Positions 1-10,360 of a stretch of DNA of 64,000 nucleotides are shown here, in pieces. This DNA comes from Trema orientale (Eukaryota; Streptophyta; Magnoliopsida; Rosales; Cannabaceae), in NCBI GenBank assembly GCA_002914845.1, contig JXTC01000040.1, positions 580,433 through 644,432 on the forward strand, in the 5' to 3' direction. The position numbers and the translations under genes are program-made. The notes beneath the pieces were generated by a model. That model ran no database searches and had not been told where the DNA came from. It saw only the letters and a list, made by a program, of their open reading frames with translations. Position 1 is the first letter of the stretch. The number at the start of each line of letters is the position of its first letter.

Positions 1-1470
1 TTAAAAATTGCGTCATATTAGCAGAGACACAAAAGATGTGACAATAAGCTTATGTATATGTCTAATTGGAGAGATGTGATCATATTTTCTCAATATTTCA
101 AAGATCAATTAGACATCAGTTTGGACAAGAAACTTTAGTTATTTTGTGACCTTGTCTTCAGTATCTTTTTTCAAGTCAATAGTGTTACGTAGTGGGTATA
201 CAATCCAACAAAAACGTGAATCAAAGTTACCAAATCAATAGCTTGATTAGATTTTGTTGTCCTTGAAATCGATCTCACGTCGACTTCCAATATTCTTAAA
301 GTAATATAATGTATATAAGTGCACAACAGCTAGTATTGAAACCGATATCAACTCGACTTTTAGTATTACTTAATTAGTGTATTAATAAGACCTCAATTAC
401 TAATGATTAGATACACTCATGGTATATATGAGTACGTAGGTCATCAGAAAATTTGGTGATCATATCAGCGTAGGAAGATGTACCAAGTGTGTATGTGAGA
501 TGAGAAACGTTCGAGTTATGATAATTCTAATTTCTAACTATGAAATTGTATCCGTATATTTTCACATTGGGGTTTAATTAGAGATGTTATCTGGCCATTT
601 AGACCAAAAACTACAGAGCCAGTCCGATTTTAAGTCAAGAAAGTAGAAATCCAACTCATGCCAAATAATAGAAAGACCTGAAATTGGGAGAGGGGTAGAT
701 AAGAGGATTGAAAAGATGCACCAATAATCATAGAACTCACTAGAGAATTTTTTTTTTAAAAAAAAAAATAACTTTTTCTTCATTCTACTTTTTTTTTTTT
801 TTCTTTTTCCTTTCACAGGAAAGAAAAGTCACACATGGAGCCACTCCTCCTGTAGCTCAAAAAAATTAATTATTTTTTAAAAATAAAAATAGAACTTAAT
901 TAATAATTCCATTAATTACAAAGAAAAGAAAATAACTCACACATACCTTAAGAATTAAAACTTCCGATTTAATACTCAATTTCCTCTCCACTCGACGGGC
1001 TCGAAAAGATGGATCAATTCTCACTGTGATGTTGCTCACGGTGACCGAGCAACGGACGAGGGTACGCAGCCACTCGCGCGCAGGACAAGACACCGCGCGA
1101 GCGGACGAGACCATACGCGCGCTGTCGTTACATCATTATTTTAATTTTGTTTTAGATAGTCTAGTAGCTAGATAGTGCCCTCGCTTTTAGTCTATTAGCT
1201 ATCAACATTTATTTTCGTGGTCCATGCGATGCATGTTGCATATTTATCTGTCTACCCATGAGTTCATTCTGGCCGCAGCAATCATAGAACATCATTGTAT
1301 GTAGGCCATAGAAGATAATTTGTTTTTCTCCAACAAAAAAGCAGTAATAAAAATAAACCTCAAAGTTTTTTAAGTAAAAATGTTGACGTTTCGGGATTTT
1401 GAGGTCTGAGCCAATTGAGTTGACGTATATACGTGTGTGTATGTACATATGAATCATTATCTAGTAGATC
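1..1470. other. AT-rich intergenic DNA with one GC-rich patch
   Basis: No gene is supported here. The stretch is AT-rich with homopolymer runs near 750-800. A short GC-rich patch at about 975-1,125 stands out and contains repeated CG dinucleotides. On the minus strand it is open for about 70 codons, with an Arg/Ser-rich predicted product and no motif that I recognise. It could be a relic exon or a captured gene fragment. Other short open frames here look like chance. Confidence 0.5.
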
Positions 1471-1700
1471 TTCTTTTACGTATTTTTTATTTTTTTTAAC
1501 TATTAGATAATTATCTAACAATTACTATAATTTAAATAGTTAGAAAAAAAAATAATAACAATAAATGTACTATTTCTTTTTTTTTTTATCATTTACCATA
1601 AAAAACGTGCATAATGATGAATTTTAATGGGGCAAAATAATATATATAGATAGGCAAAAAAAAATATATACTGGAGTAGTGCCCTACATATATATATATA
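1470..1700. mobile_element. Diverged MITE-like element ending in (TA)n
   Basis: This stretch is recognisably similar to 4,700-4,925. Shared blocks, in the same order, include an ACTATAATTT stretch, a run of AATAATAATAAATG type, and GATGAATTTTAAT followed by GGCAAAATAATA. Both copies run into a (TA)n tract on the right. It has no coding capacity. It looks like an old non-autonomous element, possibly a distant relative of the TA-flanked family at 1,709, 42,007 and 54,951. Ends are approximate. Confidence 0.45.
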
Positions 1701-1708
1701 TATGTACA

Positions 1709-1963
1709 TGGGTACCAATCCAGTAGGGTTTTTTTTTTTTTTTTTTTTTACCTATTTATAAGTATTGTTTTAGCTAATTAAAATTAGTTATGCATATCTT
1801 TTCATGATAAAAAGAGGAGAGAGAAAAGTATTAAATAATAATTGTTTATTTTTATTATTATTTTTTTCAACTACTCAAATTATAGTAGTCGTTAGATCAA
1901 TAATCCAACGGCTAAAAAAAAATACCTATGGATAGGTAAAAAAAAATACCTACCGGATTGACA
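1709..1963. mobile_element. Micron-like MITE in a (TA)n tract, copy 1
   Basis: The left end reads GGTACCAATCCAGTAGGGTTT and the right end reads AAAATACCTACCGGATTG, which are imperfect inverted repeats of each other. The middle holds a short T-rich segment and the motif ATCCAACGGCTA, also present in the copies at 42,007 and 54,951. (TA)n lies on both sides, short on the left and about 77 bases on the right. Non-coding. Insertion into TA microsatellites is the known habit of the rice Micron family; kinship to Micron itself is inferred from habit only. Confidence 0.65.

Positions 1964-2042
<79 letters not shown>
1964..2042. repeat. (TA)n microsatellite
   Basis: An almost perfect run of about 38 TA units directly follows the MITE copy at 1,709-1,963. 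It yields a spurious Ile-Tyr repeat frame on the minus strand, which is not a gene. Its length in an assembly may be unreliable. Confidence 0.95.
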
Positions 2043-2045
<3 letters not shown>

Positions 2046-3200
2046 ATTGGATGCTTGTTGAAGAAATGCAATATATGCCTAAATTAATTACATATGGAAT
2101 ATAAGTCAGATAGTCATCCAACCAAATTTGACCCTCCAAAGATCTAACAGAAAGCTTGGCAGGGGAATGAGCAGCTGAATACCCAACTTAGAGTGGTTGA
2201 ATGCAATGTCTTAAATGTAATCAAAGCAATTCATTCCCACTAAGCTGTTTGTTATGAAGATCTATTGTTTTAAATATTAAGAAATTTCCTAGTTTTTCAA
2301 GTTTTTTAAACAATTGTAAGAGTTGAACTAGTGTATTAGAATTTATTACGAGTAAATTTAATAATATTCATTAATTAAATTGTAACAACTGATATATTAT
2401 ACAACATGAGTTGCTATTTTTAAGTTGTAATAATAATTGTGAATCATGTATTCTTGCATTTTTATTTATTTATTATTTTTTTTTTTTGTCACTAATTGGG
2501 CCCATATTTTGTAGCCACCAAGATAGATAGAGAAAACTATTGGGGGATATCCCATAGGGAAAAAGACACTATTTATGGTTTTTTTAAAAATATTGACCAA
2601 AATACGGCCTTTAAAAATAATAGGGAAGTCTGTACGATATAAGGAAATATAATCCCAAAATATACGATCTAAGGTGTGGTGGCAAAATCGTAAATTTTGT
2701 TTATCTTCTCTGAAAGCTTTTATTATTTAAAAAGTGAGACATGCAAATTTAAATACTTGCAGGATAAGTGGTTGACCAATAAAAAGTCTTCTCGGAGACT
2801 TAAGTTCAATCCCTCAGAGCTTCACATTATTTTTACTTTACCTTTTTTGGTTTCACTCTCTCTTTTTGATTTTTATTTTCTTTTTTATAAATTCTTTTTT
2901 TCCTATTTTCTAACCTTTTTTTTACATTGAATTTTATATAGAAAAATGAATAAAAATAAATTAAAAATATCAAAAAACCTTATTTGATTTGTGATTTGAA
3001 TTCTTTTTTGTTTTTTTTCTTGTTCTTAGTCTTTTTAAAAAAAAATTTCCTTTAATTTCTTTTCTAACTTTTTTTCACATTGAACTGACCACTCCTTTTT
3101 TTTCCCTATAATTAGTCTTTTTAAAATTATTTTTTCTTTAATCTTAAAAATAATTAATTCTTTTTTTTTAAGAAATCATTTTTGTTGCTAAAGAAACCAG
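2043..3200. other. AT-rich intergenic DNA, possible SINE remnant
   Basis: No gene is seen. At about 2,765-2,815 there is a GATAAGTGGTTGA stretch followed some 45 bases later by AGTTCAATCCC. These resemble the A and B boxes of a tRNA-type Pol III promoter, so a decayed tRNA-derived SINE is possible. I could not define its ends or a target duplication. The remainder is T-rich and low in complexity. Confidence 0.3.
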
Positions 3201-4000
3201 TGATAGTAATTAAAAAAATTTATCTATTTATCGAAGAAACCAATATTATGGTTTCCATTAGAAACTAATATGGTCTCTACTAGAAACCAATTTAGTTTCC
3301 ACTGATAATTAGAAACCAAATTAGTTTCACCAATAACTATAAACTAAATTGATTAATTTCATTACTAAAAACTAGAAATCAATTTGGTTTCTAATAATAA
3401 TTGAAAACCAAACTGGTTTCCATTAGAAACCAATATGGTTTCTACTAATAACTAGAAACCAAATTGGTTTCCACTAGTAACTATAAATTTTGATTAATTT
3501 CATTATTAAATACTAGAAACCAACTAGTTTTTCTTTCAAATTTCTTCAACTAATCTTAAATTTTTTTCTACTAGTCACTTGTTTGATTTAAATAATAAAA
3601 AGGAAAAAAAGAAAAGAATAGAAAAAAGTATAAGTTGTAGAAATTACAGGGCATTCTGCTAAAAAGAAACAACATTGGTTTCTTAGAAACCCTTTACAGG
3701 GTATTATGCTAAAAAGAAATCAAACTAATTTCTAAGAAACCTTTATAATTTCGTGTGATTTACTTACTTACATAACACTCAGCTAAAAGGAGACCAAACT
3801 AGTTTCCAAAAAACCTTTGTGGTTTTCTGTGATGGTATTCTGCTAAAAGAAAGCTAAACTGGTTCCCAAAAAACCTTTGTGGTTTTCTGTGATCTACTTA
3901 CATACAGGGCATTCCGCTAATGGGAAAGGTTTCTTGTGATCTACTTACGTACAGGGCATTCCGCTAATAAGAAACCGAATTAGTTTCCAGGAAATCTTTG
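3200..4000 (+). repeat. Left arm of large inverted repeat, rich in short palindromes
   Basis: The arm consists of many degenerate copies of a near-palindrome close to GAAACCAAATTGGTTTC, spaced 20-60 bases apart (about 3,225-3,540). It is followed by repeats of a longer unit built from a GAAACC block, a GTGATYTACTTAC block and CAGGGCATTCTGCTAA (about 3,640-4,000). The second part reappears in reverse complement at about 6,530-7,010, and the palindrome-rich part at about 7,120-7,340. The arrangement suggests one large hairpin-like element, or two inverted insertions of a repeat family. No protein is encoded in the arm. Confidence 0.6.
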
Positions 4001-4097
4001 TGAATTTTTATTATTTTTGAAATATCATAAATTTAGTAATATTTTTTTAAAAATAAGTATAATTGTTTAAAATCCTATTCTTTTTAAAAAATATTTT

Positions 4098-4448
4098 TTG
4101 AAAAACAGAGATAAGGCAGTATGCCCCTTTAAAAAATTTATGACTTTTATATTCCCTTTTTCAAATTATTACAGTTGGTTTTACTCTTTCACCCTTATGG
4201 GTTTTCCCCATCCCCATCTCCAAGTCCCTGTAACATTCCAGCCACATTTGACCGGAGCTTTCGACGACGTCAATTGGTGGAACCACGCCATTGCTGGCTT
4301 CTCTGGTTATCCCTCTCTTGTATGTCCCTTTCCAGTCTCTCAACTCTATCCAGGTAAGACCAGTGCCAGGATAGACGGAATTACACTCAAAATGTCGACT
4401 AGCAACCCAATCACCGCATTTGGGAGTATCCATTCATCTGCAAAATAG
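4098..4448. other. Anomalous open segment inside the inverted repeat
   Basis: Between the arms lies a patch (about 4,170-4,450) clearly richer in G and C than its surroundings. It stays open on the plus strand for about 116 codons and on the minus strand for about 90. The minus-strand reading has a more ordinary amino-acid mix, with CGDWVASRHFE and ESSGQMWLECYRD as examples. I recognise no domain in either. It may be a captured gene fragment carried by a transposon, as Pack-MULEs do, or chance. No host function is claimed. Confidence 0.3.
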
Positions 4449-4699
4449 TTTTGTTTCTTGTGGCATGCAACTCCGAGATTGACATACTGAAGCAAAAATT
4501 TCAAAATCTAGATATATTGCTTTTAATTTAGGATAAATGTATTAACTCATTACTTTGTTTGTTTTCTTTTTTCTCAACAAAGATTCATTCTTTCTAATTT
4601 ATGATTATTTTTTCCTTCGATTATTTTTTCTTTTTAACGTGTTTGGTTCTTTTTTCGATCACATAAACGACATTTATTAAAGTACATACACATATGTGT

Positions 4700-4912
4700 A
4701 TATGTATGAATCTAGTAATTTTTTTTCACTTATTTTTTGTTAATCATTGGATTATTACCTAATGACTACTATAATTTGAGTAATTTGAAAAAATAATAAT
4801 AATAAATGCACATTATTTAATATTTTTTCTCTATTTTTTACCATGAAAGACGTGTGTGATGAATTTTAATTAGGCAAAATAATAGATTTAAAAAATAACT
4901 ATTGAAGTGGTA

Positions 4913-4945
<33 letters not shown>
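4700..4945. mobile_element. Second copy of the 1,470-1,700 MITE-like element
   Basis: It has the same internal blocks as 1,470-1,700, including a GATGAATTTTAAT motif followed by GGCAAAATAATA, and ends in a (TA)n tract at about 4,917-4,945. Non-coding. Its position inside the larger inverted repeat suggests nested insertion. Ends are approximate. Confidence 0.45.
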
Positions 4946-4947
<2 letters not shown>

Positions 4948-5039
4948 TCAATGAAATTTTTGGATGAATTTTTTACTACATCAAAATCCCGAGAACCAAG
5001 TGGTAGAGAAACTAACCTTGTAAATTATGAAATTTTGGG

Positions 5040-5800
5040 TGATAGTTTATAGTCATATATTAGCAATTTTCAAAAAAATAAAAAGTAAAATAGCATTAAA
5101 TTATTTGCCCATGGAATTTGGTTTGTATTATATTACTACTCATATATCATCTAAATAACTAGTATACCATTAATTTAACTTTTTTCTAAATAAATAACTA
5201 ATTCATTACTTATTTAACACCACCATATATTTTATTTCTTAAAAAAAATTATGTAAATCATATAAGTAATTGATATATCATTGATTTACTTTTTTTTTCA
5301 ATAAGCCAAATAAATAACTAATTTAAACACTTACTTACTAATAATTATGTAGTAAATCATTTTTACACGTGCTGTATCATGGTAAATCGAATATGTACAT
5401 GTAAATCAGTGACATGTGAGGGCAAATTGTGGTAAATTAGGTGAATTGGCGATCTAAAGCAATAAAAATGAGGTTTTGGTAAATAAGGGTATGAAAAATA
5501 TGCCATTATAAATAAGTGATATTATTTTTTGGGTCATAATAAATAAATAATAAACTAATTTATAACAGTGGTAAATAAGTAATTTATCACGGGTATAATA
5601 ATAAATATGTCACTTTACCATAGTAAATATATAATATATCAATTTCTGATAGTGGTAAATAAGTAATTTACCATGGTATAATAGTAAATATATCATGGTA
5701 TATGAGTCTTAATTTTTTTTGATGTCATGGTAAATAAATGATATACTAGTTTATAATATACCAATTTCTAATAGGGGTATACTGTTCAATTACAATGGTT
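5040..5800. repeat. Degenerate tandem array of GGTAAATAA-type units
   Basis: Loose repeats of GGTAAATAAGTAATTTACCA-like sequence recur every 60-100 bases with much divergence, for example near 5,570, 5,650 and 5,735. The unit is itself partly palindromic (GGTAAAT and ATTTACC). Nothing codes here. It probably belongs to the interior of the large inverted-repeat element that spans 3.2-7.3 kb. Confidence 0.45.
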
Positions 5801-5941
5801 ATAATTAAAAAAATGGATATAATTGTTAATAAAATCAAAATAGGATATCTAGTAAATCCCACCCTCAAAAGTGGCGTACTTTTATACAAATCCCCAGTCG
5901 ATAAGACTGTTTATAAAATTTCAGACTCAATGTACCAAAAA

Positions 5942-6225
5942 TTGAAAAATTCCTGATGGGACGAATTTTTTGAGAAATTCCTGATTGATTTAGAGATATC
6001 ACTTTTTAAAAGTTATCTTAGAAAAATAACACATTTAATAAATATTTAGAAAATATCATTTTTTTTCTTCAAAATTGGTTTTTTTTCAATGATATCCGAG
6101 ATAACTAGTTAGATTACTTGGGATAACTAATCTAGTTACTTGAGGTAACTTGACCATTAGCTCAAGTATCTCATCAAATAATCAAAAAGTAGTATTTTTC
6201 TAAATACCTTTAAAAGTAGTATTTT
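5942..6225 (+). repeat. Dispersed repeat, copy 1 (partner at 7,968-8,200)
   Basis: It shares an ordered series of blocks with 7,968-8,200 in the same orientation: a TTTTCAAAAAATTC-like start, TGATTTA with ATATCACTTTTT, AATAAATATTTAGAA, CTTCAAAATTRGT, and a final TATTTTATCAA(T)TAAT-type block. The similarity is moderate. It is an old direct repeat of about 250 bases, probably transposon-derived. No reading frame. Confidence 0.45.
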
Positions 6226-6519
6226 TCTAATTAAAATATGAGATATTTCAAATAATTTCAAAATCCAGAATTTTTCAATTGTTTTGAAAAATTACCAAAA
6301 TATCAAATTTCGTCTAGTAGATACGGAGAAAAAGCCCCCAAGTAGAATATTTTTGGGTTTTGGACACTTAAACCTATTTCTCAAAAAATATTACCAAATT
6401 TACGACATTTCAAAAATAATAATAATTCGTATGACCTTTTTACGGCATTTTTCCAAATACTTTGGAAGCAAGAAAACGCGGTGGCATTTTAGTAAATAAG
6501 TCATCTTATTTTTAACAAG

Positions 6520-7345
6520 AAACTATAAAGATTTTTTAGAAACCAATTTAGTTTAATTTGGTTTCCGATTAGCAGAATGTTCTGTAAGTAAGTAAATCAC
6601 AAGAAACTACAAAAGTTTCTTGGAAACTAGTTTAGTTTCTTTTAGCCGAAAGTCCTGTACATAAGTAAATTATTAGAAAACACAAAGGTTTCCTAGAAAT
6701 CAGTTCGGTTTTCTTCAGCCGAATATCCTATATAAAAGTAAATCACATGAAACCACGAATATTTCTGGGAAACCATTGTAGTTTCTTTTTTACAGAATGT
6801 CCTGTAACTAAATAAATCATAGGAAACCACAAAGGTTTCTCAGAAGTCATCGTGAATTCCTTTTAGAAGAATGTCATATAGCTAAATAAATTACAAGAAA
6901 CCACGAAAGTTTTCTAGAAACCATTATGGTTTCTTTTTCAAATCACAGTAAACAATGAAAGTTTCTTGAAAGTTATTGTGATTTCTTTTTTATAGAATAC
7001 TCTGTAGCAAGAATTGGGTGAGGCATTGAACAAGGACACTGAAGAATATGATCAAGTTCTCAAATTAAGTAATTATATTTTTGAAATAAAGGCAACAGAA
7101 ATATATATTGAATTTTAGATTCTGACAAGTAGTTTCTAATAACTAAATTGGTTTCTAGTAATCAATAATTGAATTAACCAAATAGTTCTATTATTTATAA
7201 TAGAAACTAATTTAGTTTTTAATTTTTATTAACTAAATAGTTATGATATTTATGGTAGAAACCAATATAGTTGTTGGTTTTTAATAATCAATTTGGTTTC
7301 TGGTGTCTAAAAATCAATTAGTTTATGATTCCTAGTAATAAATTA
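6520..7345 (-). repeat. Right arm of large inverted repeat
   Basis: This is the reverse-complement counterpart of 3,200-4,000. The GTAAGTAAATCACA block followed by GAAAC and an AGCAGAATGTTCTGT block mirrors the left arm's CAGGGCATTCTGCTAA and GTGATYTACTTAC blocks. Several unit copies lie at about 6,570, 6,650, 6,730, 6,790 and 6,870, and GAAACC/GGTTTC near-palindromes follow at 7,120-7,330. The arms are imperfect, so the element is old. No transposase frame lies between them. Confidence 0.6.
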
Positions 7346-7636
7346 GTAATTAGTTTTAAGAGTGGTCAACTACAAGTAAACTAGCAAAAAGAAATAAGAA
7401 AAAATGAAAATTCTAAGACGTTATTTGGTCTTTCTTGGAAAGAATATGTCATTTTTCTAAAAAAAGGTAGTACAAAAATAAGTAAAAGTTTGGACATAGT
7501 ATTCTTGGTATTATTTATCAAAAGGTAGTACTAGGTGTCTTTTTATTTTCTAACGCTTAGCCCATAATCACCCATAATAAGGCTTAGCATCAGGTGTCCT
7601 TTAGGCTTTAGCACACAAATATTTGAGAAAATAACA

Positions 7637-7875
7637 TGGATATGACTAATTTGGGCCAAAATGACTTTTTTTATAAATATTTCTAAAAATAACATTTTTA
7701 GGAGTGTCAAGGACTTCTTGACCAAATTTTTTAACAATGGAGAAATTAATATTTAAGCCTTTTTTTATGGTCAAGAAGTTCTTAAATATAAGTCAAGATT
7801 TTCTTAATACTCTTAAAATTATCAAAAGAATGTACAAAAAAATCATTTTTGCCCAAATCAGTCCTACCTAAGTCT
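7637..7875. mobile_element. Palindromic MITE-like element, copy 1
   Basis: The left end ATGACTAATTTGGGCCAAAA is matched in inverse at the right end by TTTTGCCCAAATCAGTCCTA. Internally GTCAAGGACTTCTTGACC faces GGTCAAGAAGTTCTTAAATA. The whole element of about 235 bases can fold into a long hairpin. A related copy lies at 55,525-55,760. Non-coding. The superfamily is not clear because target duplications could not be seen. Confidence 0.6.
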
Positions 7876-7967
7876 TTTTCTCATGCTTACATAGTGATAG
7901 GCCCAAAAAACTATATACTAATACTTTTGGGTTTCTTACAAAATTCTAGGCCTAAAGCACCATAAAT

Positions 7968-8200
7968 TGAAAATCTTGGATTAGCTGAATTTTTCAAAAA
8001 ATTCCATATTGATTTAAAAAAATATCACTTTTTTAAAACAATTAGACAAATAACATTTTAATAAATATTTAGAATAATGCCACTTTTTCTTCAAAATTAG
8101 TATTTTTAATAATACTTGAGGTACCCGTCAAGTTACTTCAAACAATTTCAAGTATTTTATCAATTAATAAAAAATGATATTTTTTTTAAAAAATTACCAT
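7968..8200 (+). repeat. Dispersed repeat, copy 2 (partner at 5,942-6,225)
   Basis: Direct-repeat partner of 5,942-6,225. It has the same order of blocks, including ATATCACTTTTT, AATAAATATTTAGAA and CTTCAAAATTAGT, with small insertions and deletions. No coding potential. Confidence 0.45.
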
Positions 8201-9610
8201 AAAAAAGTCAACTTTCCCCAATACTTTTCCTCCAAAATAGTTCTTCGTTCAATGGAAAACATTTACCACTTATTAGACCCAAATTATTTCTAACAGCTAT
8301 TCTTTTCTCTAATTAATGCCAACTCTTCAGTTCAAAAAATATGTTTTATTTGTTGGTTGTTCAGCAATTGTGAAAAAGAATTTTAGCTCCTAAAAATAAC
8401 AGGTTGCAAAAGATAAAAGATTGTTGTAAACTTTTATTTATGTATATTAAAAACTGGTATTAAGCTACTTAACCCGTTCAGTGTTAATTAGATTATTCAT
8501 ATTAGGTGAAATAACAATTATAAATACGGAAAATTCAGGTGGGTGTCAATTTTGGACAAGAAAATAAAATTCTTATGTATATATACATCTTTTAGTTTAT
8601 ATGTGGGTACATATATTGGTTTATGAACTAAGAGTTTAAGAGTGGCTGAAAACTTAAATTAGTCGGTAATCAAACTCACTTCTATTGAGATAAAATGCTT
8701 GAATCGTTGGGATACCTTTCATACGTACGTACATATTATTAAACGATATACAACTAAAAATTAAGAAAAACGAACATTCTTTTAAATACTTTAAGAAACA
8801 TTCCTGTAATTTCTTTGTAACAACTAGTGGAGTACCGGTACAGCTTTTACATTTTTTTTTTAAATGGTCTGTTTATTATTACGTACAAAAATAATCGTAG
8901 TACATATTTTTCGGAAAAATAAGTGTGTAAATAGCAAAGACTGTAGTCTGGTGTGTCATGGAGATTTAGAGACAGCTCCTAATAATGATAATAAACAGAC
9001 AACAAGCCACATAGGATAGATATTTGGCCATTGAAGAAGTTCATTGAGAAGTCCTCTATATATATATACATATATATATATATTAAAGTGTTTTGATAAT
9101 ATTTTTTGAGATACACAGTTTGGTCTTTTTTTTTATTTTTTTTAGGAATATGCATGTTTTCATTTTTTATCTAATAAACGGTTAGTTTTTTTTTTTTTTT
9201 TGGGACTAAATACATGTTAATCATGATAAAAAAAACTCACGTTAGTTGATTAAAAAAAATTGAAAAATATGCAAAAAATAATATTTTAATCAATAATAAT
9301 CAAATCATCAATCAAAAAATAGTTGATTATTTTATTAAAAAGTAATTTTTTATTAAACACGTAAAATGAAAGAAAAAAAAAGAGAAAGAAGGTGAGTGAT
9401 GACTATTAACACATTTGATAGTTAATAAAAAAATATAAAAATAATATTTTAATCAGTAATTATCAAATCATTATCAAACATGAAATGAGAATAAAAAAAG
9501 GAAATAATGGAAAGATGATTGAAAAAAAAAATATCCAACTCATAGGTCATAAATAGGTTGCTAATATTTTTAATCATAAATAACTTTCTATATACATATA
9601 CATATTAATT
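8200..9610. other. AT-rich intergenic DNA
   Basis: No gene, RNA or defined element is recognised. A pair of loose direct repeats (an AATATTTTAATCA block followed by ATCAAATCAT) occurs at about 9,285-9,320 and 9,438-9,475. A short (TA)n tract lies at 9,057-9,084. Confidence 0.5.
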
Positions 9611-9872
9611 AGATTTTTTTTAACAAAATTACTAATATTATTATAACCATTAGATTAAAATCTAAAGGCCCAAATTAGAGTACCCATCCATGGAGCAAAA
9701 ATAAAAAATTCTATTAAAACAACACCGTACATATATATACATACACATATATGGGTGAGTTATCAATGGAGATTTTTGTTTATGCACCATAGATAGTTAT
9801 TCTAATTTGAATTATTGGATTTTGACCTGATGGTTATAATATTACTCATAATTTTACTAAAAAAATCTAATC
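9611..9872. mobile_element. Fold-back MITE-like element
   Basis: Inverted arms of about 105 bases (9,611-9,715 and about 9,760-9,872) surround a loop of about 45 bases with short TA tracts. The left arm begins AGATTTTTTTTAACAAAATT and carries AATATTATTATAACCATTAG. The right arm carries the matching inverse CTGATGGTTATAATATTACT and ends AATCTAATCT. The arms also share inverse copies of a TCCATGG/CAAAAATA block. Non-coding, strongly hairpin-forming. Confidence 0.6.
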
Positions 9873-10301
9873 TAATTAAAAAAAATTAAATAAATATAGA
9901 AATTTATATATGAGATAAAAATGGATAACATGATTATGATCGGATTCCATTGTTTTTTATTTTCATTCCAATTCCATATATGATCAATTCCTTTCCATTC
10001 CTTACCTCTCAAGCATTTTTTTTTCTTTTTTTTTTAAGTTCTTTTTCTATACGCTCTTAGACTTATCGTATAAATTATTTTCTTTTCATTATTTTTTGTT
10101 TATTTCACGTAAAATTTCTATACCCTTTTTTTCCTTAGGGTAATTATTTAATATACTTTTTACGTTAATTATTTAATAAAAATAAAGTTTTTTTTTTATC
10201 ATAATAGTCGTATAACTTATCTAGTGTATTGCCTATTATATTAATACTTTTTTCGATATTTTAAATAGACTTATTTTAACAAAGGATAATATTTTTCATA
10301 A

Positions 10302-10304
10302 CAA

Positions 10305-10359
<55 letters not shown>

Positions 10360-10360
10360 A
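10302..10360. repeat. (AAT)n-(ATT)n palindromic microsatellite
   Basis: A run of AAT triplets turns directly into a run of ATT triplets, giving a perfect hairpin of about 28 base pairs. It stands inside AT-rich intergenic sequence with further AAT/ATT patches at about 10,480-10,515. Confidence 0.9.

Noticed and set aside
1912-2139. Minus-strand frame with a long Ile-Tyr repeat
   Set aside because: It is a translation of the (TA)n microsatellite.
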